From positions 934,375-998,374 of the forward strand of contig BCHJ01000004.1 in assembly GCA_001599615.1 (NCBI GenBank): a stretch of 64,000 nucleotides of DNA. Direction: 5' to 3'. Below the pieces are notes generated by a model, which ran no database searches, was not told the origin of the DNA, and saw only the letters and a list, made by a program, of their open reading frames with translations. Below are positions 12,255 to 23,000 of this stretch, piece after piece. Source of the stretch: Thielaviopsis euricoi. Taxonomy: Eukaryota; Ascomycota; Sordariomycetes; Microascales; Ceratocystidaceae. Position 1 is the first letter of the stretch, and every line of letters starts with the position of its first letter. Made by a program: the position numbers and the translations under genes.

Positions 12255-14497
12255 ATGCAGGCTCCGGTTGTGGTTATGAGTATGTTGCTTCGCTCTACGT
12301 CCTGTATCCCTTTTCCAAGCTCGCCCAGCCTATAGTGAGTGAGTGGCAAGGCCTGAGTCGTGAGAGCTTCATCTAGCCTCGTCTGTCTTGTCTCATGACT
12401 GGGCTGCCACTAATATCCTCATCTATCTGTCTTGCGTGGCGACAAGAGGCTGCGTGCCGTGCCGTGCCGTGGCTGGCTATCCTCCCCCCTCTCATTGCTG
12501 TCCTCCTGCTAACCATTTCATCATCTAGATACCGGCGGTCCCCAGGAGCGCCAGACGGGCCGCAAAGCCCAGATGTCCAACATCACTGCCGCCAAGATGT
12601 ACGTTTATGCCATTATTTGCGATCCCCTGGGTTACGGCCATGTGACGTGCCCCTCGATCACGACCCCTTTGATACCTTGTTTTCCCCCAATACTACGCGA
12701 TCTACCCCTCCATGAAGAATACACGACACGACACGACACGACACAACACGACAAGACACGACATGCTTCCACTCATTGAAGTACACGTATTCACAATGAA
12801 TTCGTTCAACACACATTCACCACACATGCTCATCACATCTTCACCCATCACATGATGGCCTAATCCCACATGCTAATTCGCCTTTAGCGTCTCCGACATC
12901 ATCCGCTCATGCCTGGGCCCCAAGGCTATGCTCAAGATGCTTCTCGACCCCATGGGCGGTATCGTGTTGACCAATGACGGTCACGCCATTCTCAGAGAAA
13001 TTGAGGTGTCCCACCCCGCTGCCAAGAGCATGATTGAGCTTTCGCGGACACAAGACGAGGAGGTTGGTGACGGCACCACCACCGTCATCATTCTGGGTAA
13101 GTTTTTTTCTCTTCTTGTTGGTTCACATCGACTGGCTTCCCGCAGTTTCCAATTCATAGTCTAACTTTTATGGCTTAGCTGGTGAAATCCTGGCCATGGC
13201 CCTCCCCGAGCTCGAGCGCAACATCCACCCCGTTGTCATCATCTCCGCCTTCAAGCGCGCGCTGGAGGACGCCCTCAAGATCATTGAAGAGATCTCCATG
13301 CCCATCGATGTCAACAACGACAAGGCCATGATTGGCCTCATCAACTCTTCTATCGGCACCAAGTTTGTCTCGCGGTGGTCGGACCTGATGTGCAAGCTGG
13401 CCCTCAACGCCGTGCGCACCGTCACGTGGGAGGTTTCCAACGGCAAGACCGAGGTCGACATCAAGCGCTACGCCCGTATTGAAAAGGTGCCCGGCGGTGA
13501 GATTGAGGACAGCAGAGTACTGGATGGTGTCATGCTCAACAAGGACATCACCCACCCCAAGATGCGCCGCCGGATAGAGAACCCGCGCATTATCCTGCTG
13601 GACTGCCCCCTCGAGTACAAGAAGGGCGAGTCGCAGACCCAGATCGAGATTAGCAAGGAGGAGGACTGGAACCGCATTCTGCAGATTGAGGAGGAGCAGG
13701 TCAAGGCCATGTGCGATGCCATTCTGCAGTTCAAGCCCGACCTGGTCATTACCGAAAAGGGCGTGTCGGATCTGGCCCAGCACTACCTGGTCAAGGCCAA
13801 CGTGACGGCCCTACGCAGAGTGCGCAAGACGGACAACAACCGTATAGCGCGTGCCACTGGCGCCACCATTGTCAACCGTGTCGACGACCTGCAGGAGTCG
13901 GACATTGGTACCAAGTGCGGTCTGTTTGAGATTGAGAAGATTGGCGACGAGTACTTTAGCTTCCTGACCAAGTGCGAGGACCCCAAGGCCTGCACTGTCC
14001 TGCTGCGCGGCCCCTCCAAGGACATTCTCAACGAGATTGAGCGCAACCTGCACGACGCCATGGGCGTGGCTCGCAACGTCATGTTCACTCCTCGCCTGGC
14101 GCCCGGCGGTGGTGCTACCGAGATGGCGGTGTCGGTGCGCCTCAACCAGCTGGCCAAGGGCGTCGAGGGCGTGGCGCAATGGCCGTACAAGGCTGTGGCC
14201 GATGCCATGGAGGTGATTCCGCGGACATTGGTACAGAACGCCGGTGGCAGCCCTGTGCGTGTGCTGACGGATCTGCGCGCCAAGCACGCCGAGGGCAACC
14301 ACTCGTGGGGTATTGACGGCGACAACGGCACCATTGCCGACATGAAGGAGTACGGCGTGTGGGAGCCCACGGCTATCAAGCTGCAGAGCATCAAGACGGC
14401 CATTGAGTCGGCCTGCCTGCTGCTGCGTGTCGACGACATTTGTAGCGCGAAGAAGGCCATGCAGGCTGGCGGCGGCGGTGGTGCTGCTGAGGAGTAA
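12255..14497 (+). CDS. CCT3: CCT3, gamma subunit of the TRiC/CCT cytosolic chaperonin
   Basis: This protein is one of eight subunits of the ATP-driven chaperonin ring that folds actin, tubulin and WD-repeat proteins in the cytosol. Exons are 12255-12279, 12529-12598, 12888-13096 and 13179-14497, giving 540 residues, the normal size. It begins M-Q-A-P-V-V-V-M-N-T-G-G. ATP-site motifs read directly are G-P-K-A-M-L-K-M-L, N-D-G-H-A-I-L and G-D-G-T-T-T-V-I-I-L-A-G. The apical domain contains R-I-E-N-P-R-I-I-L-L-D-C-P-L-E-Y-K-K-G-E, typical of the gamma subunit. The C-terminal part has G-G-G-A-T-E-M, R-V-D-D-I-C-S-A-K and a Gly-rich tail. The first coding exon is only 25 bases. Intron 1 is 249 and intron 2 is 289 bases, long for this window, and intron 2 holds an ACACG repeat. 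CTG encodes conserved Leu here. Confidence 0.98.
12721..12763. repeat. (ACACG)n pentamer repeat in CCT3 intron 2
   Basis: Roughly eight imperfect ACACG/ACAAG units lie inside the 289-base second intron of CCT3. They are non-coding and upstream of the branch site near 12873. Confidence 0.92.
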
Positions 14498-14882
14498 CCG
14501 GACCGACCTTGCGGTTGTTGTTAGGATATTAGACGGGACGGAACAGGACGGACGGGATGGCATGGAATGGCATGGCATGGATGGGGCCGAGGAATACCAA
14601 GGAGCATACCAAGAAAATAATAGACTACTATCTTAATGAGCTCTTAAACCTGCAATGGCACAAGAATTTATATATTTGAATGTAAATATATATATATATT
14701 TTTTTTTTTTTTTTTACAGTGGTCTATATGGCTTTTAGAAATAGAAAAACTAGGTACGCTGTAATGGAACATGTGGGTATAAAACAAGATGGAGAGGACG
14801 AGGGGGATTTGAAGAGAGAGATCTAAGAAAGATCCAAGGAACATATGGTTTATAGGAAAAGGGACGAAACAGCGCAAGCCGT
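14498..14882. other. Convergent intergenic region, CCT3 / PRKRIP1-like
   Basis: This 385-base tail-to-tail gap contains imperfect GGACG/GGACA/GGCAT pentamers at about 14531-14582. An (AT)n run followed by an uninterrupted poly-T tract lies at about 14685-14716. It probably serves as the 3' end for both genes. No coding signal was seen. Confidence 0.55.
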
Positions 14883-15533
14883 CTAATCATCGTCGTGGAT
14901 AATCAGACCAACTGTGGCAGCGGGAGCGGCTCCTACTGGCGGCGGCACATTTGAGTTTTCTTGCAGCGTATGATTGTCCGTGGCGTCAGATTTGTCATCA
15001 GTCTTTGTATCTACCCTTTTGGGGATACCAGAAGTAGGAGTAGCCGCGCCACCGAGCAATTTAGCTGAGGTAGTAGATTTATCCTTTGCGGCAGACTGTT
15101 TAGCCTTTGCCTTGCGGGCCTTCATTTTGTCTCTCTTTTCACGATTGCGGCGAGTTTTCTCAGCATCAGCTGATTCGCGGCGGGCGCGTTCGAGGGCAAA
15201 TTCCGAGTCAGCCTGTTCCGAGCGGACCTCATCATCCATGCGGCGCAAACGCTCGTATTCGCGGCGCCGTGCAGCTTTGTACACATGGAACTCGCCGGAG
15301 CCTGCGCCCGAGCTGGAGCCCTGCACGTTGGTGACGATCTCCGGCGGCGGCGGCAGCGCGCGCTGCTGTGGCGTGGATGAGGCGGGGATGGCAATGGGCG
15401 CGTCGGGCTTCGCGAAGAGTGCATGCACGCTTGCGGATTGCGCGGTGTTGGCGGTCAGAGGCCGGTGCTTGGTGGGGCGCTCGGCGCGGGGGTGGGCGAA
15501 GGCCGGGATGGAGTCTTTGCCGCCGGCGGACAT
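14883..15533 (-). CDS. PRKRIP1-like (DUF1168) spliceosome-associated protein
   Basis: This intronless gene encodes 216 residues. The central block P-P-P-E-I-V-T-N-V-Q-G-S-S-S-G-A-G-S-G-E-F and then H-V-Y-K-A-A-R-R-R-E-Y-E-R-L is diagnostic of DUF1168/PRKR-interacting protein 1. Family members are nuclear RNA-binding proteins found in the catalytic spliceosome. After the block comes a long charged helix (about residues 90-150) rich in Arg, Glu and Lys, then a disordered tail ending I-I-H-D-D-D. The N-terminal 60 residues are low complexity. Length is near the human protein (about 184). The start is the first Met of the frame, and no upstream in-frame extension is needed. It runs tail-to-tail with CCT3 and head-to-head with the Det1-like gene. 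Confidence 0.9.
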   Translation of the reverse strand: MSAGGKDSIPAFAHPRAERPTKHRPLTANTAQSASVHALFAKPDAPIAIPASSTPQQRALPPPPEIVTNVQGSSSGAGSGEFHVYKAARRREYERLRRMDDEVRSEQADSEFALERARRESADAEKTRRNREKRDKMKARKAKAKQSAAKDKSTTSAKLLGGAATPTSGIPKRVDTKTDDKSDATDNHTLQENSNVPPPVGAAPAATVGLIIHDDD

Positions 15534-17433
15534 GGTGGGCGGTGTTGGAGGGGTAGTTGAGCGGCGTATTTAAGCAGAGGTAGGTGAAAGAGTAATATCG
15601 GAGCCGAAGGGCGATATTGTAGAAGCAAATGTTTTGGTAGGCCTAAGGTTGGTTGATGAAGTCAAGAAAGTGGCAAGGCTGAAATGGACAAGGCTGAGCA
15701 GGGCAAGAGAAAAGAAGGAAAAAAAAAGCTGCAAGAGCTTTAACTACCGGGCAGTCACGTGACTACGCGAACAAGTAAGACTGAAAATGCCGTCGATTTA
15801 GGCTAGATTTGGAATCAGGCCACTCGACTTATACACATATAGATAGAGGCCAATGCTGTGCTGTGGGTATAAGCTTGCATCATGCGACAACGTCATAATG
15901 AAATGTCACGACTCATCTCGCAGTGTATGTATAGATGGCGGGGGAGTGACATTACAGAATGTGTTGGCTATATAGGACTGGACTTGGAGAGCGGCTACGC
16001 TTGCGAGTTTGTATGTAGAGTTGACTGATGGGCAAACAGAGAGTAGTAGAGTAGAGCAAGAGTAAGAATATGGAAGTGGAAGGGGAGCACAGATGACAGA
16101 ACGAATAAACACAAGATGAGGCTCGAATCAGGCATTGAGTACTTTTCCCTATTTAATCTTTTGGCAGGTCTGCATAGAAAGGGAGAAAACAAATGGAGAA
16201 AGAAGCAGAAAAAGAAAAAAAAAAGACAAGAAGAAGGGGAAGAATAGCGTGTTTGGGCGGGTTTTGGCCAGGCACACAGACGGTTTCACATGTACAAGTA
16301 CTGTATTTGTAGTGTAGTTGAAGCAACTAATAAGTCGCCTGGGCGGGCAGCTTTGGAGCAACTTAACTTACACAAAGGTAAATCAGTCGGAATATATGCA
16401 CACAGGCTGAATATCAAGAGAATGGTCTGATGGTCAAGCGATGAAAAGGCACTTGTAACTATAACTTGGGAATGTCATTCAGCCGAACGTCGTTTTCTTT
16501 ACTTGTACCGAAATCACAGCGGTTAAGAAAAGAATCAAACGGGGGGGCCGTTGATAAAGATAAAAAGATACAGCCCCGACCCCACTGTAGCAACGCAGCA
16601 GCAGGCGACCCCAGTACCGTACCAGTACAAAGTCTTGACTAACACCCCCTGTAACTGACGTGCGCGAGCCCCTGTAATGGACCTGACAGCAGGCGCCAAT
16701 TGGCAGCTGTATGTTTCATTATTTTAGCATTCAAATACAACGAACTGCTCGTGAAAGTTTGCTTAGAAAGGATAGGAAAAGAATAAAAAATAAATAAATA
16801 AAAAAGCACAGACTCTTCCCGCAAATTCCTTCAAGCCTTTGTTTTAAACATCTGCACAACCAGGCTGTGCTGGCAGCCTGCTGATTCTGTGCTGTCAGTG
16901 AGTATCTGTATTGATATCAGTAACATGCCTAGGTCTAGTAGAATAGAGCAGGCTGCTGCATGCGCTGATAGCAGTGCTTAGCTTTAGTGGGCTGAGCCAC
17001 TATAATATCAGCTCTACAGCCCTGAACTGCCCCTCCTTGCACCCGCCGAAACTCTTGGACCTTGAAGTTTCGGCTTTACTTTTCTTTCTCTTCTCTTGTT
17101 TCTAATTCAATTCATAGCCTGAACACAACAGAACAACAGAACAAACCAGAGGCCCGCCTATTTAGTAACATAAACATAACAGTATTTAGTTTATTCTTTG
17201 TTTTCTCTTCTTTCTGTCCTTCTCATATATCAACAATCTTGGAGCCCTCTTTCTTCTTTCTTTCTTATTTCTTCTGTTCTTTTCATCTTCTGCTTCTATT
17301 TCGTCTGTGCTTTCTTGCTCTTTTGATACCCACCTCCCTTCATATTACATCTTTATACTGCTTGTTTTCTTCCTTGCTTCTTACGTCTTGTAGCTTACTT
17401 AGCAAGTGCTGTGCTGTGCTATATTTGCCTATC
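15534..17433. other. Divergent intergenic region, PRKRIP1-like / Det1-like
   Basis: This 1.9-kb head-to-head gap should hold both promoters. It includes a TCACGTGA E-box (listed) and A-rich runs. The last 350 bases before the Det1-like start are strongly pyrimidine-rich and probably form its 5' leader. No coding exon was recognised. Confidence 0.5.
15755..15762. promoter_or_regulatory. TCACGTGA palindrome (bHLH E-box)
   Basis: A perfect 8-base palindrome lies 220 bases upstream of the PRKRIP1-like start. CACGTG with flanking T/A is the Cbf1/Pho4 class of binding site in ascomycetes. Binding is inferred, not shown. Confidence 0.4.
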
Positions 17434-19457
17434 ATGGTCAAGCCTAGGCTCATTATTCTGATTCGCCACGCCCAGTCGGAGGGCAACAGTAAGTTTTTCT
17501 TGTCCTGCCCTGCCCTGCCCTGCCCTGCCCCTCCCGCAGCTCCCGCTCTGCTCCGCCGGTCCCGCCCCGTTCTGCCCGTCCCGTTTCACCCACCGCTCTA
17601 CCCGCCCCGGATCCCCCGCTAACACTATCCGCCTCTCCCCCCACCCGCTAGAAAACCGCGACATCCACCAGACCATCCCCGACCACCGCGTCAAGCTGAC
17701 CCAGGAGGGATGGCAACAGGCCTACGAGGCTGGCCGCCGGCTCAAGAACATGCTGCGACCCGACGACACCCTGCACTTCTTCACGTCTCCGTATCGCCGG
17801 ACCCGCGAAACCACCGAGGGCATCCTGTCCACTCTGACCGACGACGGCTCGCCCTTCCAGCGCCACAATATCAAGGTCTACGAAGAGCCGCGCCTGCGCG
17901 AGCAGGACTTTGGAAACTTCCAGCCGTGTAGTGCCGAGATGGAGCGCATGTGGCAGGAGCGCGCCGACTATGGTCACTTCTTCTACCGCATTCCCAATGG
18001 CGAGAGTGCTGCCGATGCCTACGATCGTATCAGTGGGTTTAACGAGTCGTTGTGGCGGCAGTTTGGCGAGGACGACTTTGCGAGTGTGTGTGTGCTGGGT
18101 GAGTTTCATATCCTATCCTCCTCCTCCTCCTCCTCCATACTAACACCCTCCAGTCACCCACGGCCTCATGTCCAGAGTCTTCCTCATGAAGTGGTACCAC
18201 TTCACCGTCGAGTACTTTGAAGACCTGCGCAATGTCAACCACTGCGAATTCCTCATCATGAACAAGGACGAGCACGGCAAATACGTGCTCGAGAACAAGC
18301 TGCGCACATGGTCTGAACTGCGCCGCGAGCGCGAACTCCTGCTCCGCGGAAAAGAGTCCCACGACGCCAACAAGGACAAGGACAAGGACAGCAGCCAGTC
18401 GGAAGCCACCGCCCGCGACGCCAACCGCAAAGACGCCACCAAACTGCCGCGCACCAAGAGCGCCGTCGTCGTGCGCCGCTGGGGCGGCTGTCCCAACGGC
18501 TGCGACCACTCGCGCCACTTCAGCCGTAACCCGGACCTCGAGCTGCTGCGCCAAAAGGACGAGCAGGGCGCCAACAAGCACAGCACCGAGCTGGCCAATG
18601 CCGGCCGCCTCAACTCTGCCCTCAAGAAGAAGCTGCCGGCCGACGCTGCCGCTGCCACTACTGCCCCGGCTGCTACGGTTACCAACGGCAACAGCATTGC
18701 TGCTGTGACTGCCTCGTCGCGCGCTCCGCCCGCTGATGCTGGTGCCGGTGCGCGCCCGCCGCTGCTTGTGCGCCGGTCGACGCGCCGCGCATACAACTCT
18801 GACGACGACGACCCGAACGACCCGCTGCAACTGGACAGCAGCGCGGGGGCGGCGACGGCCACGCAGCCGGCCACTATTGTCGAGGGCATGGAGCAGCTGA
18901 ACATCTCGCGCGCCCAGGAAGAACTCGTGTCGTCGCCCGATGCCACGCCGTCGTTTATCTCGCCCGAGGACCGACTGCGCAGCATGCTCTCGCCCGACCT
19001 GGACGAGGCCGGCATGAGCTCTGGCAACAACAGTGACACGCTGACCATGGGCAGTTCGCTTGAGGGGCAGCACCACATGGGCCGCGACGGCGGCGGGTCG
19101 TACAGCGGGCACGCATCGCGCGCCAACACCGACGACGAGGGTCTTGCAGCGGCAGCGGCAGCCGCACACAGGCGGAATAAGACGTCGCAGCCGCAGCCGC
19201 TTAATAGCCTGCTTGTGCGCGCTGCGAAGAAGAGCGCGCGCGCGGTCGCCGGCGCTAGCGTCAATGAAGATGCTGATGATGAACACGAGGAGGATGAGGA
19301 CAACGCCGCTGTCATCACGCAAGAACTGCTGGATCAGAGCGGCATGGGCCGCGGGGCGCGCGCGAATCGACTTGGCGACGGCGGAAGTGGCAGCGATGCC
19401 GACGACTTGGAGGCGGCAGAGAAGCTGGAGCGCAGTGTCCGCGGCAGTGTTTACTAA
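17434..19457 (+). CDS. DET1: Det1-like histidine phosphatase with long disordered tail
   Basis: This gene encodes a phosphoglycerate-mutase-superfamily phosphatase of 601 residues. Exons are 17434-17488, 17652-18098 and 18154-19457, all in frame. The catalytic signature is R-L-I-I-L-I-R-H-A-Q-S-E-G-N at residues 5-18, with His12 the likely phospho-acceptor. The second active-site His is in V-T-H-G-L (about residue 170). Between them lies the S-P-Y-R-R-T-R-E-T motif. Yeast Det1 is an acid phosphatase implicated in sterol movement from ER to plasma membrane. A conserved R-R-W-G-G-C-P-N-G-C-D-H motif follows at about residue 263, as in filamentous-fungal homologues. The last 300 residues are low-complexity (Ala, Ser, Asp/Glu) with no domain I recognise, so the protein is nearly twice the yeast length (about 334). 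Introns 1 and 2 both contain microsatellites. Confidence 0.9.
17503..17530. repeat. (CCTGC)n pentamer repeat in Det1-like intron 1
   Basis: Five or more CCTGC units lie a few bases after the GTAAGT donor in the 163-base first intron (17489-17651). Confidence 0.92.
18115..18136. repeat. (CTC)n trimer repeat in Det1-like intron 2
   Basis: Seven CTC units occupy the pyrimidine tract of the 55-base second intron, just upstream of its CTAAC branch site. Confidence 0.92.
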
Positions 19458-20008
19458 GCCGGCACGGCAGAGCACAGCCGGGGGTGAGGGGGGGTTTGGA
19501 TATTACTGCTGATTTACAGTATGCTTGCTTGCTTGATGTTCTTTTTTTTTCTTGTTTACTTGGTTATGTTACGACTTGATATCTACTCGCCCAAGAAGCG
19601 TCGGGCGGTTGTGTTTGCTTTTTGTTTTGTTTTTTTTATATTTTATTGATTTCATAGTTTCTCGGTTCTTGTTCCACTAACCAATCACATTGTAGTAGTA
19701 CCGTCCGTGTATTGTTGTTTGTTATATGACGTAGCCGATGAATTTCATAACATGTTCATTGCCTTTGCTCTCACTGAACGAAAGCGACCAAGAGTTGCTT
19801 TTCGTAGTCAGGGACAAAGCCAAAAAAAGAAAGGCTAAAAAAGAAAAGAAATCTAGCAAAATAAATAAAGAAAAAAAAAATCAAAACAGCGCCAGAATAT
19901 GCATAATTTGTATCCCGTAAAAATGTCATCCCATGATAAAAAGAACCCCCCAAAAAATCCGGTAAATAATAGAGAAAAAAAGAAGAAAAAAAAAAAAGAA
20001 AAAGAAAA
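19458..20008. other. Convergent intergenic region, Det1-like / histidine kinase
   Basis: This 550-base tail-to-tail gap has T-rich DNA on the left and A-rich DNA on the right, consistent with two facing 3' ends. No gene was seen. Confidence 0.5.
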
Positions 20009-23000
20009 TCAGAAAAACTTCGCCATCGTCCGGCTCAGCTTCACAAAATCAACCGGCTTCGTTATGTAGTCCGTAAACCCGGCCTGCGAACACTGCTGCT
20101 GCACTTCGGGCATCACATTCGCCGACAGAGCAATAAACGGCATCCGAGGAAACCCGTTGGTGCTCTCCCAGGCGCGGATGTCCTGGCACGCCTGGTAACC
20201 GTCTTTGCGCGGCATATGAAGATCGCACTGGCTTCAGTTAGTTTCACTACCACTACCACACAATAGAAGAGGATATATACTCACCAACACCATCTTGAAA
20301 TGCCCCGGCGCATTCGCCATCACCATATCCGTGCACTCCTGCCCATCCACCGCCACCGTCGTCTCCACGCCAATCTTGTTGAGGAACTTAATCAGCACCT
20401 TGCGGTTCACCGGGTTGTCCTCCACAAGCAGCACGCGGTGGCCGCGGTTGCCGATAATCTTGTTGACCTCGGTGTAGTGTGCGCGCTGCGTCTCCCACTG
20501 CCGCTCCGCCGTCGACCGGTTGCGGTCAATGCTCATCTCGCGCTGCCGTCCCGGATCAAATATGTCCGCAAAGCGCGACGGCCGCAGCGGCTTGCTGATG
20601 AAACTGACCTGGCCCGCCCGCAGCAGCCGCGGCTGCCGCTCTGCGTCCAGCCGCATCAACGCCTGTCGCTGCACCGTGTCACATAGCGCCAGGATTGTGC
20701 TGTTCGCAATGCACTCCAGCTTGTCAATCTGCTCCATCGTCGCAATCACGTCCGTATGTTCGCCGACATTCAGCACCACATGCGTAAATGGGCCCGGCTT
20801 GTACTGCGCCACCATCTTGAGCACTGCTTCAGCCGACGGCAGCGCCCGGATCGAGTGCTCCGGGCCCTTGGGCAGCGTCATGTTGATGTGCTGGTACGTT
20901 GCTTCGCGGCTGTGGTTTTGCGGGCAGATAATCAGAATCGAGTACGGCTTCGTCGGGGCCGACGGTGCGTCAATAATGGAAATCGGCGGCGGTGTCGACA
21001 TGCGTCGCGGTGAGCACGATCCTGATCGCTGCTCCTGGCCCATCTGGAGCATTTCAGCCCCGCTGGCCCGCGCCGCCTGCGCAATATTGACGAGGTCCTG
21101 CTGGGCCGACGCCAGCGAGCACGAATCAGAAAAGTCAGAGCGCACCGACGCCTGCGAGCTCATCGCTCCGTCGCGGTACCCTGCAAGATCCAGCGTATTG
21201 CTGCTGGTATGCTCCGACTCTTCCTTGGACGCCTTGTTCTCTGGCTCCTCCTTGGGAGCCGGAAGAGGCGGCGTCAGCAGCGGGCCGGGCGACGACGCAG
21301 CATGTGCGCTGCTGGTGTCCGGGTAGTCGTCATCACTTGGCAGGGCAAAGCGCGCAGTAAAGCTAAACTCAGAGCCCTCGCCAAGCTTGGCCCTGCTGAC
21401 CATCTTGCCGCCATGAAGCTCAACAAGTTGCCGAGAAATAACCAGGCCAAGACCGCTGCCGCCATGCTGCCGAGTGCTGCTGCCGTCAATCTGGCTGAAC
21501 GGTTTAAACATGAGCTCGGCCTCCTTGGGAGAGAAGCCGCGGCCCGTGTCAATCACGATAAACTGCAGCATAATGTGCTGCCGCTCCTTGGCGCCAGCCT
21601 TCTTCTTCTTCTTCTTTTTGTCCTTGGCCGTGGCGTTTTCCTTGTCCTTGTCCTCGTCTCCCTCGAGATAGATGCGGCAGCGGCTAAACACTTCGCCGAC
21701 GCTCGTAAACTTGATGGCATTGCCAATCACGTTTAAGAGAACTTGCCGAATGCGCACCTTGTCACCCTTGACCCATGCAGGCACATCCTCCTCAACAACA
21801 TAGTTGAGCTCCAGCTTCTTGTGAATGGCCATGGCCGAAACCAGCTCGTTGACGTCCTCAATCAGCGAACGAGTGTGGAACCACTCGTGGTTCAGCTTCA
21901 TCTTCCCAGCGGCAGCCTTGGACAAGTCCAGAATGTCGTTAATAATGAGCAGCAGACTGTTGGCGCTGTTTTGGATCGTGTGCGCATAGTCGCGTTGCTC
22001 CTCAGTCAACTTTGTGTCGTGCAAAAAGGTAATCATTCCCGAGATACCAATCAGCGGCGTGCGAATCTCGTGTGACATGTTGCTCAGAAAGCGGCTCTTT
22101 GACTCCATAGCTTCCTTGAGCTTTTCCTCGAGCAACTTTTGGTCGTTGATATCGGTGGCCGAGCCAAAGTATGACCCTGTCATGACAAGGTTAATGTTTT
22201 GGATTTCCACGCACCGCACCAGATGCCACCGGTATTCGCCCGTCTTGGACCGTAAGCGGACCTCGGCAGTGTACGCCATGCGGCCGGCGCTGTCCGTGGT
22301 AACCTTGACAATGCCTCGCCGGATGAGCGCCTCAATATCAATTGACATGAAGTCGCTAAGCCCGCTGCTACTCGTGCTGCTGCGTCGCGAACTACCCTCA
22401 CAGACAGAAGCCGTCTTGACGTTAGTAGTCGTCGCGTTGGCAAGGATATCTCGAGACTTGCGCCGCGCCTTGGACGCATCGTTGACGCCGCTGCCATAAT
22501 ACACTTCCGACTCGAACCGGCTAAGGTCAATTTTGGGCTGCGGCGAAGGCTCCGGCTGATCAAACTCCAGTGAAAACTTTTTCCGGTCATCTGGATGGAC
22601 AAATTCGACAAAGTTCATGCGCAGGCAGTCATCAAACGACTGGTCCGTGTAGGACAGCCACTGGTCGTTGGCAAACGTGACGCCCTCAGAGTTGGCCGTA
22701 AAGACAATCTGCGGGATGAGGTTGGCCAGTAGACGGTGCTTGGCTTCTGATTCTTCAACCTCTGCCTGGCGGGCAGCCTTGAGCTCAGCAATGTGCTGGT
22801 CGTTAATGTCCATGTACGACCCAAGGAACTGATGGATAACGCCGCGCTTATCACGAGATGCCACAGCCCGAGCATAGAACCAACGGTAGCAGTCATCGAA
22901 GCGCTTGATTCGCACAGTCCGCGAGAACTGGTCACCGGTACGAAGTGAATGGCCCCATGCCTTGAGGTACTCCTGTCGGTCATCGGGATGAATACTTCCA

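Noticed and set aside
13175..14578. Antisense frames of about 200-255 codons opposite CCT3
   Set aside because: CCT3 on the + strand is unambiguous and highly conserved; the antisense readings have no family features.
18039..19475. Long antisense open frames opposite the Det1-like gene (478 and 392 codons)
   Set aside because: They mirror the GC-rich codon bias of the sense exon and translate to Ala/Arg/Val-rich sequence without motifs.
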